Numbered from the stretch's first letter, positions 7,676 through 19,278 are shown. The stretch: DNA of 64,000 nucleotides from AWTP1-13 sp963814055 (GCA_963814055.1 CAWFBJ010000017.1:434001-498000); one strand, 5' to 3'. A program made the numbers and translations. The notes: generated by a model from the letters alone, not told the origin.

Positions 7676-8944
7676 TCATTCGACGATCGCCGCGTACACC
7701 ATGTTGCGCAGCAAGGGGCGATACTGGGCGCGCTTGCTGGGCGACTGCATCATGAACACGACGAACATCTTCTCGGCCGGATCGACCCAGAAATAGGTGC
7801 CGCCGGCCCCGCCCCAGGCGTAATCGCCGACCGAGCCTGCGGCGGGCGCCACGCCGGCATCCGTACGCACCGCAAAGCCCAGCCCGAATTTGTGGCCAAG
7901 CCCGACGAGGTCATAGGGACCGCGCTTGATCACGTCGCCCATATGGTCGGATGCCATGAAGGCGATGGTCTTGGGGGCGAGGTAGCGGCGTCCGTCGAGC
8001 GTGCCGCCGTTCAGCAGCATCTGTGCGAAGCGCGCATAGTCCATGGCGGTGGCGACGAGACCGCCGCCGCCCAATTCATATTTGCGCGCAATGCGCGGAT
8101 CGTTGACCTCGGCGCCTGTGCCGATCGTGCGGTCATTCGTGAACGGTTCGGCGATGCGAGGCTGTTTGGCGGGATCGGTGATGTAGAAGCTCGTGTCCAT
8201 CATGCCGAGCGGATCGAGCAGCATCTCCCTGAATGTTTGATAGAGCGGCTTGCCGGCCACCACCTCGATCACACGCCCCAGCACGTCGGTTGCCTGGCTG
8301 TACTCCCAGGTTGTTCCCGGCTGATACACGAGCGGCAGCTTGGCAAGACGGTTGGCGAATTCGGTGTTATCGGGATCGCCGGCGTTGAGGTTGGATTCGA
8401 TGTAGGCCTTCTTGACCGCGCCTTCCCCAAAAAATCCGTAGGTGAGGCCAGAGGTATGGCGCATCAGGTCCTGGATCGTCATCGGCCGTTTGGGAGCGGC
8501 GAGGTCCAGGGTCACCTTGCCGTCGGCATCGCGTTTCTCCTCGCCGACTTTCACGTTCTTGAAATCAGGAATGTATTTGGCCACCGGATCGGCAAGGGCC
8601 AGCTTGCCCTGCTCGACCAGCATCATGGCGCACACCGTGGTGATGGGCTTGCTCATGGAATAGATGCGGAAGATCGCATCCCAGCCCATCTGCGTCTTTG
8701 CCTGCGGGTCGAGGCTGCCGAGAGATTCGAAATAGGCGATTTTGCCGTGGCGCGAGATCAGCAGCACCGCGCCCGGAATCGTGCCTTTGGCGATGTCGTT
8801 GCGCAAAACGTCCGTGATGCGACCGAGACGCTCTGGGGAAAAGCCGACGCTTTCAGGCGTAGCCGTCGGCAAAGGGTCGGCAACCGCTTTGGCTGACAGG
8901 AGCAGGCCGACCAAGAGGGTCGAGGCGGCGAGCTTGGTCCGCAT
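7676..8944 (-). CDS. Secreted serine hydrolase, class C beta-lactamase-related
   Basis: A 422-residue protein with a signal peptide (LAASTLLVGLLLSAKAVA) and the beta-lactamase/DD-peptidase fold. The SxxK nucleophile motif is in RIYSMSKPITTV. The second motif is Y-S-Q in WEYSQATDVLGRV, and GGGGLVATAMDYARF is the usual third region. Such proteins act as periplasmic esterases, DD-peptidases or lactamases; true antibiotic hydrolysis is not implied. ATG 8944 has GGAGGA at ideal spacing. It abuts the nitrilase gene and is probably co-transcribed with it. Confidence 0.88.
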   Translation of the reverse strand: MRTKLAASTLLVGLLLSAKAVADPLPTATPESVGFSPERLGRITDVLRNDIAKGTIPGAVLLISRHGKIAYFESLGSLDPQAKTQMGWDAIFRIYSMSKPITTVCAMMLVEQGKLALADPVAKYIPDFKNVKVGEEKRDADGKVTLDLAAPKRPMTIQDLMRHTSGLTYGFFGEGAVKKAYIESNLNAGDPDNTEFANRLAKLPLVYQPGTTWEYSQATDVLGRVIEVVAGKPLYQTFREMLLDPLGMMDTSFYITDPAKQPRIAEPFTNDRTIGTGAEVNDPRIARKYELGGGGLVATAMDYARFAQMLLNGGTLDGRRYLAPKTIAFMASDHMGDVIKRGPYDLVGLGHKFGLGFAVRTDAGVAPAAGSVGDYAWGGAGGTYFWVDPAEKMFVVFMMQSPSKRAQYRPLLRNMVYAAIVE

Positions 8945-9007
8945 GGCGTGTCCTCCGATTTTGCGCTCTGTACTCGAGCTTGCCATCGAAGCCGGCCAAA
9001 GCAAGGA

Positions 9008-9625
9008 CTAATCGCCGACCGTCTCGCCCCTGGCGGTTGGCTGGCGCGGATGGATGACGTCCTTGAAATCGGGGAAGCTCTTCCAGGCCGGTTCGACCGG
9101 GTCCTGTCCGGGCTGCGGCACGTAAACCGACGGCTCGACGAGTTCGAGCTTGGGTATGTAGCGAGGGCAATTGGGGAAGATCGCGCTGGCTTGGACGCGC
9201 ACGATGAGCTGCGCACCGACGGTGTGGGCGAGCAGGGGGTCGTCGCGCGACGCGCGGGCCGTGCCGTTGACGCGCAGACGCTGAGGGCGCCCGTGCATGG
9301 CGATGAACAACAGCCCGACTCCGGGATTGACGAGCAGGTTGCCCAAACTCTTGAACATGCCGTTGCCGTCGTAGTCCGGAAACGCCAGCTCGCTGGGCCC
9401 CGTCATCCGCACGAAGCCCGGCGCCCCGCCCTTGAAGGAGCAGTCGGGCCGCCCCTCCGCGTCAGCGGTGGCGATGAAGAAATAGATCGCAGCTTCGATG
9501 AACGCCTGGTCGTCAGGGGTGAACGCAGTGCGCGTGAAGCTACCGAGTCGATCGGAGATGCGGCGGCTGTCGAACTCGTCCTGCAGACGGCGTTGGCCTG
9601 AATGATAAAAGGTGCTTTCGGACAT
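9008..9625 (-). CDS. Pyridoxamine 5'-phosphate oxidase-like flavin-binding protein
   Basis: A 205-residue split-barrel protein of the PNPOx-like superfamily, probably an FMN- or F420-type oxidoreductase. Seen: FFIATADAEGRPDCSFKGGAPGFVR, the strand LAFPDYDGNGMFKSLGNL and NPGVGLLFIAMHGRPQRLRVNG, which together match the subgroup with a charged N-terminal helix (YHSGQRRLQDEFDSRR). ATG 9625 carries a GAGGTGG ribosome site. Substrate unknown. The following 282 bp (9626-9907) before the ABC operon hold no gene. Confidence 0.8.
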   Translation of the reverse strand: MSESTFYHSGQRRLQDEFDSRRISDRLGSFTRTAFTPDDQAFIEAAIYFFIATADAEGRPDCSFKGGAPGFVRMTGPSELAFPDYDGNGMFKSLGNLLVNPGVGLLFIAMHGRPQRLRVNGTARASRDDPLLAHTVGAQLIVRVQASAIFPNCPRYIPKLELVEPSVYVPQPGQDPVEPAWKSFPDFKDVIHPRQPTARGETVGD

Positions 9626-9907
9626 CGGCCACCTCGGGTGCGGATGGACATCACACCGCGTATTACACACGGACCGGAATTGCTTTGCGATATGTATTTT
9701 TGCGGCTGCGCGCGGCGATCTTGTGTGCGCAGCAACAAATGCGGAAGTGGTGTCGTGCATTAGGCAAAAAGTGGCATGCCGGCCATAAACCCTTGCTCGT
9801 CCGCGGCTAAGTGGGTTAGTCAGTCCCTGTGGTATACCAGAAGGCGAAGCTGGACCTGACAAACCGGCAAGCCAACAAGCCGGGACCGGCTAGGGAGGTA
9901 CGGAAGG

Positions 9908-11993
<2,086 letters not shown>

Positions 11994-12042
11994 ACAAGAG
12001 ATACGCAAAAAGCAAGCCTCAGCAATGAAAGGGAGAGAAACG

Positions 12043-13623
12043 ATGATACGAAGAACGTTGAGTACGCTCGCGGTATGTGCCGCCGCGCTGGCTATCGGCG
12101 CCGCCGGGGCGACCGCGCAAGCTCCCAAGAAGGGCGGCACGCTCAACTTCAGCGTGGTGGCGGAGCCGCCGAACTACGATTGCCACGGCAGCACGACGTT
12201 CGCGCTTGTCCATCCCATCGCGCCGCACTATTCGCTGCTGGTCAAGTTCGACGGCAAGGAATACCCGAAGGTGATTCCCGATCTGGCGGAAAGCTGGACG
12301 GTTGCGGCCGACAAGATGTCCTACACCTTCAAGCTCCGCAGCGGCGTCAAATTCCACGACGGTTCGCCGCTGACATCCGCGGACGTCAAGGCCAGCTACG
12401 ATCGCATCATCAGCCCGCCCGAGGGCGTGGTGTCGATCCGCAAGGCCTACTACGAGGACCTTATTGTCGAGACGCCTGACCCAACTACGGTTGTCTTCAA
12501 GCTGAAGAACCCGATGGCGGGCGTGATGGAGGCTCTGGCCTCGCCGTTCAACTGCATCTACAGCGCCGCCAAGCTCAAGCAGAACCCGCGCTATCCGGAG
12601 ACGGAGATCATGGGCTCGGGCGCATTCTCCTTCGTCGGGCACGTCAAGGGCTCTACCTGGGAAGGCAAGCGCTTCGACGGCTACTACAACAAGGAGCGGC
12701 CGTATCTCGACGGCTACAAGATCTTCTTCGTCAAATCGGCAGCCGTCGTACCCGGCATGCTTGGCGGCCAGTTCGACGCCGAGTTCCGCGGCCGCAACCC
12801 GCAGGAGAAGGGCCAGCTTCTCGACAAGGCCAAGGACAACCTTCAGGTGTTCGAAGGCACGTGGGTGAACAATCTCATGCTGGTGTTCAACACCACGCGC
12901 AAGCCCTTCGACGACGTGAAGGTGCGCCAGGCGTTGTCGATGGCCATCGACCGCTGGGGCGGCTCGGATGCCCTGTCAAAAATCTCGATCCTGAAGTTCG
13001 TCGGCGGCGTGATGCGTCCAGGCTATTCGATGTCGCTGCCGGAAGCGGAACTGGTCAAGCTGCCCGGCTACTCCAAGGACATCGAGAAGTCACGGGCGGA
13101 CGCCAAGAAAATGCTGGAAGCCGCCGGCCACAAGGATCTCAAGTTCAAGCTCCTGAACCGCAACATTGCGGAGCCCTACACACCGGCCGGCATCTACTCC
13201 ATCGACCAGTGGCGACGCATAGGCGTGATGGCGGAGCACGAGCAGCTCGAGACGAAACTTTATCAGGATCGAGTTGCCAAGGGTGACTTCGACGTGGCTG
13301 TGGAGTTCCAAGCGGACTTCATGGACGATCCGACGGCACAGTTTGCCAAGTTCCTGACGAAGCAATTGTCGCCGAGCGGCTACTCGGGTCATACCGACAC
13401 GAAGATCGATGACCTGTATCTGAAGCAGCGGCGCACCGCCGACGTCGCCGAGCGCACCCAGATCGTGCGCGAAATGGAGCGGTACGCCCTCACCCAGGCC
13501 TACAACGTGCCGATCCTGTGGTGGCAGCGGATCATCGTGATCAATAAGAAGATCAAGGGCTGGCACATGACACCCAGCCATTATCTGTGGCAGGATCTGA
13601 CCGACGTTTGGCTCGACCAATAG
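12043..13623 (+). CDS. ABC transporter periplasmic peptide-binding protein (SBP family 5)
   Basis: A 526-residue extracytoplasmic receptor of the DppA/OppA class. It has a Sec signal (STLAVCAAALAIGAAGATAQA) and family segments GGTLNFSVVAEPPNYDCH, LAESWTVAADKMSYTFKLR-GVKFHDGSPLTSADV and FNTTRKPFDDVKVRQALSMAIDR. It captures peptides or other amphipathic solutes for the double ATPase upstream and the permeases downstream. Start ATG 12043 follows GGGAGAGAAACG. A hairpin just after the stop probably stabilises this message relative to the permease part. Confidence 0.92.
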   Translation: MIRRTLSTLAVCAAALAIGAAGATAQAPKKGGTLNFSVVAEPPNYDCHGSTTFALVHPIAPHYSLLVKFDGKEYPKVIPDLAESWTVAADKMSYTFKLRSGVKFHDGSPLTSADVKASYDRIISPPEGVVSIRKAYYEDLIVETPDPTTVVFKLKNPMAGVMEALASPFNCIYSAAKLKQNPRYPETEIMGSGAFSFVGHVKGSTWEGKRFDGYYNKERPYLDGYKIFFVKSAAVVPGMLGGQFDAEFRGRNPQEKGQLLDKAKDNLQVFEGTWVNNLMLVFNTTRKPFDDVKVRQALSMAIDRWGGSDALSKISILKFVGGVMRPGYSMSLPEAELVKLPGYSKDIEKSRADAKKMLEAAGHKDLKFKLLNRNIAEPYTPAGIYSIDQWRRIGVMAEHEQLETKLYQDRVAKGDFDVAVEFQADFMDDPTAQFAKFLTKQLSPSGYSGHTDTKIDDLYLKQRRTADVAERTQIVREMERYALTQAYNVPILWWQRIIVINKKIKGWHMTPSHYLWQDLTDVWLDQ

Positions 13624-13638
13624 AGCCATGACAGCCAA

Positions 13639-13668
13639 TGCCGGCGGCGCGTAGCAGTGCCGCCGGCA
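13639..13668 (+). other. Strong intergenic stem-loop in the peptide ABC operon
   Basis: TGCCGGCGGC and GCCGCCGGCA form a perfect 10-bp stem with a 10-base loop. No U-tract follows, so it is more likely an mRNA-stabilising or partial-attenuation hairpin after the abundant binding-protein cistron than a terminator. Confidence 0.6.
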
Positions 13669-13705
13669 CGACCTAACTCGAACCACTGCAGAATGCGCTC
13701 ACGCC

Positions 13706-14659
13706 ATGGCCTGGTTTCTCGCCCGCCGGTTGCTTCTGGTGATCCCGACTCTGATCGGCGTGGCCGTGGCCGTGTTTTTCCTGATCCGCGTGATGCCGGG
13801 CGACGTGGTGGTGGTGAAGCTCAGGGCTGACGGTGCAGCGGTCTCCGAGGAGACGATCCAGGCCGAACGCAAGCGCCTGGGGCTGGACAAGCCGCTACAC
13901 GTCCAGTTTGTCGACTACCTTGTGGGGCTCAGCCGGCTGGACCTCGGCAATTCGCTTTGGACCGGCGATTCCGTGGCGCGTGAAATCGCCATCCGCATAC
14001 CGGTGTCGTTCCAGATCGCGCTGATGGCGACCTTCATTGCCATCCTCATCGCCATACCGCTCGGGACCATCTCGGCGGTTTATCGCGACACCTGGATCGA
14101 TCACAGCGTGCGGGTGCTGGCCGTGTCGGGCCTGGCGATCCCGTCGTTCTGGCTGGGCATGCTGATCATCCTGGCGCTGCTGTCGCTGTTCAACTGGCTG
14201 CCCAAGATCGGCTACGTGTCGTTTTTCGAGGACCCGATCACCAATCTGGCGGCGCTGATCTGGCCTGCCGTCTCGGTCGGTTACCGTTATGCCGCCGTCG
14301 CCACCCGCATGATGCGCTCGGCTCTGCTGGAGGTGATGCGCGAGGACTATATCCGCACCGCGCGCGCCAAGGGCGTGTGGACCAGCCTGATCATGCGCCG
14401 CCATGCGCTGCGCAACGCGCTGCTGCCCGTGGTGACGGTGATCGGGCTGGAGTTTGCGTTCCTGATCGGCGGGCTGGTCGTGACCGAGCAGGTGTTCAAC
14501 ATCAACGGCATCGGCAAACTGTTCGTGGACGCCACCGCGCGGGGCGATTTCAACCTGATCCAGGGCCTGGTGCTGTTCATCGCCACCGTCTTCATCTTCG
14601 TGAACCTGATGGTCGACCTTCTCTACGCGTGGCTCGATCCGCGCATCCGCCTGAGCTGA
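13706..14659 (+). CDS. ABC transporter permease, DppB/OppB type
   Basis: A 317-residue inner-membrane permease with six predicted helices. N-terminal MAWFLARRLLLVIPTLIGV is characteristic of DppB-type subunits. The EAA loop contacting the ATPase is in EVMREDYIRTARAKGV, followed by RRHALRNALLPVVTVIG and the C-terminal FNINGIGKLFVDATARGDF. It pairs with the permease at 14669, nine bases downstream. Confidence 0.93.
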   Translation: MAWFLARRLLLVIPTLIGVAVAVFFLIRVMPGDVVVVKLRADGAAVSEETIQAERKRLGLDKPLHVQFVDYLVGLSRLDLGNSLWTGDSVAREIAIRIPVSFQIALMATFIAILIAIPLGTISAVYRDTWIDHSVRVLAVSGLAIPSFWLGMLIILALLSLFNWLPKIGYVSFFEDPITNLAALIWPAVSVGYRYAAVATRMMRSALLEVMREDYIRTARAKGVWTSLIMRRHALRNALLPVVTVIGLEFAFLIGGLVVTEQVFNINGIGKLFVDATARGDFNLIQGLVLFIATVFIFVNLMVDLLYAWLDPRIRLS

Positions 14660-14668
14660 GGGAGCCCC

Positions 14669-15565
14669 ATGGCAACCGTCGCCACCACACCCGCCGCCGA
14701 AGCGCTGCCCAAGCGCCCCAACGCGGTCTGGCAGTTCATCAAGAGCGAACCGCTCGGCATCTTCGGGTTCCTGATCATCCTGCTGTATGTCGTGTGCGCG
14801 CTCGGAGCGCCCTGGATCGCGCACTATCATCCAGAGGAGATCGACTTCGCGTCCATGCTGACCGCCCCTGGCGAAGCGCATTGGTTCGGCACCGACCAGT
14901 ACGGCCGCGATGTGTTCACCCGCATCGTCTACGGCTCGCGCACGGCGCTGGCCGTCGGCATCCTGGCCTCCATGTTCGGCTGCACCGCAGGCGCGGTGCT
15001 GGGCGCGGCGTCCGGCTACTTCGGGGGGCTCATCGACACCGCCATCCAGCGCGTGGTCGACATCATGCTGTCGTTTCCCATCATCGTGCTGGCCATGGTG
15101 GTGGTGTCGGTGCTCGGCAAGCAGCAGGTATGGGGTATCGACACCAATCTGATTGCGGCCATCGCCCTGCCGATCATCCCGAAGATGGCGCGGGTGGCGC
15201 GGTCCTCGACGCTTTCGATCGTGGCCATGCCGTTCATCGATGCTGCCCGGGCGGCGGGCTACTCGCACAAGCGCATCATCCTGCGCCACATCCTGCCCAA
15301 CATCATGGCGCCGTACCTCATCATGGTGACGGCGTTCATCGCGCAGGCCATCCTGCTGGAAGCGAGCTTGTCGTTCCTGGGGCTGGGCGTGACGGAGCCC
15401 ACGGCGGCGTGGGGGCTGATGCTGTCGGGCGCGAGCGCGGACTTCTACCAGACGGCGCCGTGGATGATCCTGTTCCCAGGCATCGCCATCACGCTCGCCG
15501 TGTTTGCCTTCAACCTGTTCGGCGACAGCCTGCGCGACTGGCTCGATCCGAAATTGAAGAGCTGA
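14669..15565 (+). CDS. ABC transporter permease, DppC/OppC type
   Basis: A 298-residue partner permease. It shows the DppC N-terminal helix (IFGFLIILLYVVCALGAPWIA), the conserved HWFGTDQYGRDVFTRIVYG-equivalent block, the EAA-loop sequence FIDAARAAGYSHKRIILRH and C-terminal EPTAAWGLMLSGA. A ribosome site GGGAG precedes ATG 14669. Last gene of the peptide uptake operon; downstream comes a dispersed inverted repeat. Confidence 0.93.
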   Translation: MATVATTPAAEALPKRPNAVWQFIKSEPLGIFGFLIILLYVVCALGAPWIAHYHPEEIDFASMLTAPGEAHWFGTDQYGRDVFTRIVYGSRTALAVGILASMFGCTAGAVLGAASGYFGGLIDTAIQRVVDIMLSFPIIVLAMVVVSVLGKQQVWGIDTNLIAAIALPIIPKMARVARSSTLSIVAMPFIDAARAAGYSHKRIILRHILPNIMAPYLIMVTAFIAQAILLEASLSFLGLGVTEPTAAWGLMLSGASADFYQTAPWMILFPGIAITLAVFAFNLFGDSLRDWLDPKLKS

Positions 15566-15587
15566 GACGGCCGGGAACTGTGCTTCC

Positions 15588-15667
15588 TCGCCCTGAGCCT
15601 GTCGAAGGGCGCTGACGGGGAGCACCGTACTTTGCCTATTCGTGGTTCGACAGGCTCACCACGAGGT
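15588..15667. repeat. Dispersed inverted repeat, family B, copy 1
   Basis: CCCTGAGCCTGTCGAAGGGC followed about 30 bases later by GTGGTTCGACAGGCTCACCACG. The core GAGCCTGTCGAA pairs with TTCGACAGGCTC. Related copies occur at 17330, 38206, 39147, 41475 and 50530. Confidence 0.8.
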
Positions 15668-15671
15668 TCTG

Positions 15672-16193
15672 CTACACCTCGAGCGCCTTGCGCACCTCGA
15701 ATACCTCCATGATGCGCGCGCCCTTGTGGGGGCTTTCGCACACGAACTGCCAGCGGCCCTCGGTATAGGTGTCGCACAGGTGGGAGCCCTTGATCAGCAC
15801 CCAATGGCCCTCGTTCCTCTTGTGAATGGCGAGCACGTAGTAGGAGAAGATCTTGCGCTTCTCCTTGCCGGCCCGGCGGCTGTCGACCCACGACGACAGC
15901 GACGGCCGCTCCTTGCGCGCCAGGTGCATGAAGCTGTCCTTGAGCTCCATGCCGTAGCCGAAATGGGCGAGCGCGGCGGCGACTTCCTCGGTGTAGGTGC
16001 CCCTGACCACCGGCTTGCGGCCGGGGTCCAGGTTGCGGAACGAGCGGATCTCGTCCTCGACCTTGCTCACCGAATAGCCCGTGATGGCCGACAGCACGAC
16101 CGGACCGCAGAAGGCGACACGGCCGGTGTCGTTGTTGGCCTCGTGGAGGCTCGATGAAAGGCGGGTCGGCGCTTCGTGGAGGCCGGGGGGCAT
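15672..16193 (-). CDS. Small protein with possible papain-like (C39-like) protease fold
   Basis: A 173-residue soluble protein I do not recognise by name. Ordered features suggest a cysteine-peptidase fold: a Cys after about 28 residues in VAFCGPVVLSAITGYS (CGP at the start of a helix, as in C39 and NlpC-like domains), a His in NEGHWVLIKGSHL, and an Asp in CDTYTEGRW. The middle segment RGTYTEEVAAALAHFGYG resembles the helix that follows the nucleophile in C39-like domains of phage and bacterial proteins. No signal peptide. It faces the peptide ABC operon tail-to-tail, with no obvious partner. Activity is speculative. Confidence 0.6.
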   Translation of the reverse strand: MPPGLHEAPTRLSSSLHEANNDTGRVAFCGPVVLSAITGYSVSKVEDEIRSFRNLDPGRKPVVRGTYTEEVAAALAHFGYGMELKDSFMHLARKERPSLSSWVDSRRAGKEKRKIFSYYVLAIHKRNEGHWVLIKGSHLCDTYTEGRWQFVCESPHKGARIMEVFEVRKALEV

Positions 16194-16354
16194 GCGGGAG
16201 TCCTGGCTGGTGGGGCGATGGGTTAAGTGAATCTTTCCATGCGTTGCTTAACGAAAGGTTGCCAGGCCGGAACCAATGACTAGGGGCAGAGCCCTGTGCG
16301 GCCTATATCCCGCTAGGAGACTTGGCGTTTCTCGGGAGTCGGGGCCTTTCGCGC

Positions 16355-17341
16355 ATGGGACATGATCATTCCCACAGTCACGGGCACGACCACGGGCCCG
16401 GCCACAGTCACGCTCACGCTGGGCCGGACAATCAGGCCCGGGTCGGTTGGGTGGCGCTGCTGACCGGCGGCTTCATGGTGGTAGAGGCGGTGGGCGGCGT
16501 GCTGTCGGGCTCGCTCGCGCTCCTGGCCGACGCCGGCCACATGCTGATCGACGCCGCCGCGCTGGCGCTGGCGTGGCTCGCCTTTCGCATTGCCAGGCGG
16601 CCGTCGGACTGGAAGCGCACCTATGGGTTTCATCGCTTCCAGGTGCTGGCGGCCTACAGCAACGGGCTGACACTGTTCTTCATCGCGCTGGCCATTGCCT
16701 ACGAGGCGTTTCACCGCCTGCGGGCGCCGGGTGAGGTGCTGGGCGGCCCGATGCTGGCGGTGGCGGTCGCGGGGCTGGTGGTGAATATCGCAGCCTTCCT
16801 GGTGCTGCATGGGGCGGACCGCGACAGCCTCAACGTCAGGGGCGCGATGCTGCACGTGCTCGGCGATCTGCTGGGGTCGGCTGCGGCCATCGTGGCGGCG
16901 CTGGTGATCCTGTGGACCGGGTGGACGCCGATCGACCCGCTGCTGTCGGTATTGGTGACGGTGCTGATCCTGCGCAGCGCGTGGTTCCTGGTGGCCGAGT
17001 CCGGCCATATCTTGCTGGAGTCGGCGCCCAAGGGGCTCGACGTGCGTGTGTTGAAGGAGGACCTCGTCGCAGCCATTCCGGGCGTGGAGGACGTGCATCA
17101 CGTGCATGCCTGGTCGCTGACGGAGGACAAGCGGATGGTGACGCTGCACGCGCGCGTAGCCGAGACCGTCGGCGCCGCCGATGCCGCCCGCATCTCGGCC
17201 GCCATCAAGGCGCGCCTGCGCGAGCGCTATCGGATCGAGCACGCCACCGTGGAGGTGGAGGGTGCGGTGTGTGGGGATGTGGGGCGGGGGGGCGTAGGTG
17301 AGGGGATTGTGCTGGCGCCACAAGTGCGGCCCTCGTGCTGA
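16355..17341 (+). CDS. Cation diffusion facilitator (CzcD/ZitB-type metal exporter)
   Basis: A 328-residue proton-coupled divalent metal (usually Zn/Co/Cd) exporter of the inner membrane. The N-terminus is His-rich (GHDHSHSHGHDHGPGHSHAH), followed by six helices. Transport-site motifs are HMLIDAAALALA-type in helix 2 and LHVLGDLLGSAAAI in helix 5. A cytoplasmic ferredoxin-like domain follows (PGVEDVHHVHAWSLTEDKRMVTLHARV). ATG 16355 is chosen because it opens directly on the His-rich tail; no clear ribosome site precedes it. A TTG at 16322 is an alternative. The last about 20 residues run into a dispersed repeat. Confidence 0.9.
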   Translation: MGHDHSHSHGHDHGPGHSHAHAGPDNQARVGWVALLTGGFMVVEAVGGVLSGSLALLADAGHMLIDAAALALAWLAFRIARRPSDWKRTYGFHRFQVLAAYSNGLTLFFIALAIAYEAFHRLRAPGEVLGGPMLAVAVAGLVVNIAAFLVLHGADRDSLNVRGAMLHVLGDLLGSAAAIVAALVILWTGWTPIDPLLSVLVTVLILRSAWFLVAESGHILLESAPKGLDVRVLKEDLVAAIPGVEDVHHVHAWSLTEDKRMVTLHARVAETVGAADAARISAAIKARLRERYRIEHATVEVEGAVCGDVGRGGVGEGIVLAPQVRPSC

Positions 17342-17400
17342 GCTTGTCGAAGCACGCTTGGAGTACACGGCCGTCCTTCGACTGGGCTCAGGACGGGGTG
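17330..17400. repeat. Dispersed inverted repeat, family B, copy 2
   Basis: CCTCGTGCTGAGCTTGTCGA and CCTTCGACTGGGCTCAGGAC are diverged complementary arms of the family B element. The copy overlaps the stop codon of the CDF gene, so it has contributed codons to that protein's C-terminus. Confidence 0.7.
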
Positions 17401-17550
17401 GAGCAGGTAGCCGGTCAAGGAACGCAATTCGAAGGCGCGAAAATCGGTCAGTGGCTGTGGGCTTGGCTGTGCTGGGTTGTGCAACGCCTGGGTGACATCC
17501 GGCAAATCTGGCGTGCTAAAGTCGCTCACCTTCGAGAGGCGTGAGGCGAC

Positions 17551-19278
17551 ATGGGCAAGACGGACGACGGCGCATCGGGCAGCAACGGCGAACGCGGGTT
17601 CCTGCGCGACCTGCAGACCTACGGCGACCGGGATTTTTCCATCTACATGCGGCGCGCGTTCGCCAAGTCGATGGGTTATTCGGGCGACGAGCTCTCGCGC
17701 CCCGTGGTCGGCATTGCGTTCACGCACTCCAAGTTCAATCCCTGCCACCGCCACTTCCCCGAACTGCTGGATGCGGTGAAGCGGGGCGTGGCGGCGGCGG
17801 GCGGGCTGGCGCTCGAGTTCCCGACCATCTCGCTGCATGAATCGACGCTCGCGCCCAACTCCATGAAGTTCCGCAACCTCATGGCCATGGACACCGAGGA
17901 GATGATCCGCGCGCAGCCGATGGATGCCGTGGTGCTGATGGGCGGCTGCGACAAGACCGTGCCGGCGCAGCTGATGGGCGCGGCCAGTGCCGGCAAGCCC
18001 GCCATACAACTGATCGGCGGGCCGCAGATGACCTCGCGCTACAAGGACGACCGCGTGGGGGCCTGCACCGACTGCCGCAAGTTCTGGACCCAGTTCCGCG
18101 CCGGCAAGATGGACAAGGCCGAGATCGAAGCCGTGGAGGGCCGGCTGGTGACGACGGCCGGCACCTGCGCGGTGATGGGTACCGCCTCCACCATGGCGGC
18201 CATCGCCGAAGCGCTGGGCATGACGCTGCCGGGTACGGCGGCGATCCCTGCCGTGCATGCGGACCGGCTGCGCGCGGCGGAGGCGACGGGCGCGCGTGCC
18301 GTGGCGTTGGCGCGGTCCGACTTGACGCCGGACAGGATCATCACCAAGGAGGCAATCGAGAATGCCGTGCGGGTGCTGCTGGCGCTCGGCGGATCGACCA
18401 ACGGCGTCATCCATCTGGCGGCGATTGCCGGCCGCGTGGGCGTGAAGCTTGATCTCAAGCAGCTCAACGCGCTCTCCGATACGACACCGGTGCTGGCGGC
18501 GGTGAAACCGGTCGGCAGCGAATTCTACATGGAGGATTTCTTTGCCGCCGGCGGTATCGGCGCGGTGCTGCGCGAATTGAAGCCGCTGCTGAACCTGGAT
18601 TGCGTGACCGTCACGGGCGAGACGTTGCGCGAGCGGCTGGCTGCGGAGGAAGGCGACTATGTTGATCGCCGCGTCATCACGTCGGCGAAGGAACCGCTGG
18701 AGCCGCACGGCGGTCTTGTGGCGCTGTTCGGGTCGCTGGCGCCCGACGGGGCGATCATCAAGCGCTCGGCTGCCACACCCTCGCTGTTCGAGAAAACCGG
18801 GCGCGCGGTGGTGTTCTCCTCGCTCGACGATCTCGGCGCGCGCATCGACGATCCGAAGCTGGATGTCACGGCGGACGATTTTCTCATCCTGCAGAACGCT
18901 GGCCCGCGCAGCGCGTCGGCCATGCCGGAAGCGGGTTTTCTGCCGATCCCCAAGAAGCTGCTGGAAGCCGGGGTGAAGGACATGGTGCGCATGTCGGACG
19001 CGCGCATGTCCGGCACGGCCTACGGCACCATCATCCTGCACATCGCGCCCGAAGCGGCCGTGGGCGGACCGCTGGCCCTGGTGCGCACGGGCGACAAGAT
19101 CCGGCTGAGCGTGAAGGAGCGGACACTGGATCTGCTGGTGGACGAGAAGGAACTCGACGCGCGCCGCAAGGAGGCCAGGCCGGCAGGGCACGATCCCGTT
19201 CGCGGCTACGACAAGCTGTTCCGGGAGAATGTGATGCAGGCGCCCGATGGATGCGACTTCGCGTTTCTGGTGCCGTGA
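17551..19278 (+). CDS. IlvD/Edd family dehydratase, sugar-acid type
   Basis: A 575-residue Fe-S dependent dehydratase. Cluster and active-site motifs are present: FNPCHRHFPEL, MGGCDKTVPAQLMG, AGTCAVMGTASTMAAIAEAL, GGSTNGVIHLAAIAGR and SDARMSGTAYGTIILHIAPE. The NPCH form and overall length match the sugar-acid branch (arabinonate, xylonate, galactonate dehydratases) better than IlvD of branched-chain amino acid synthesis. The exact substrate cannot be assigned. ATG 17551 follows GAGGCG. The next gene, a ModA-like binding protein, starts 40 bp downstream. Confidence 0.87.
   Translation: MGKTDDGASGSNGERGFLRDLQTYGDRDFSIYMRRAFAKSMGYSGDELSRPVVGIAFTHSKFNPCHRHFPELLDAVKRGVAAAGGLALEFPTISLHESTLAPNSMKFRNLMAMDTEEMIRAQPMDAVVLMGGCDKTVPAQLMGAASAGKPAIQLIGGPQMTSRYKDDRVGACTDCRKFWTQFRAGKMDKAEIEAVEGRLVTTAGTCAVMGTASTMAAIAEALGMTLPGTAAIPAVHADRLRAAEATGARAVALARSDLTPDRIITKEAIENAVRVLLALGGSTNGVIHLAAIAGRVGVKLDLKQLNALSDTTPVLAAVKPVGSEFYMEDFFAAGGIGAVLRELKPLLNLDCVTVTGETLRERLAAEEGDYVDRRVITSAKEPLEPHGGLVALFGSLAPDGAIIKRSAATPSLFEKTGRAVVFSSLDDLGARIDDPKLDVTADDFLILQNAGPRSASAMPEAGFLPIPKKLLEAGVKDMVRMSDARMSGTAYGTIILHIAPEAAVGGPLALVRTGDKIRLSVKERTLDLLVDEKELDARRKEARPAGHDPVRGYDKLFRENVMQAPDGCDFAFLVP

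Noticed and set aside
7676..8944. Antibiotic-resistance beta-lactamase
   Set aside because: The fold is right, but the length, YSQ motif and context fit general serine hydrolases; resistance cannot be claimed.
13895..15625. Long open frame antisense to the peptide ABC permeases
   Set aside because: High-GC shadow of the real genes; composition is dominated by His, Arg and Gln without domains. Similar long antisense frames elsewhere were dismissed for the same reason.
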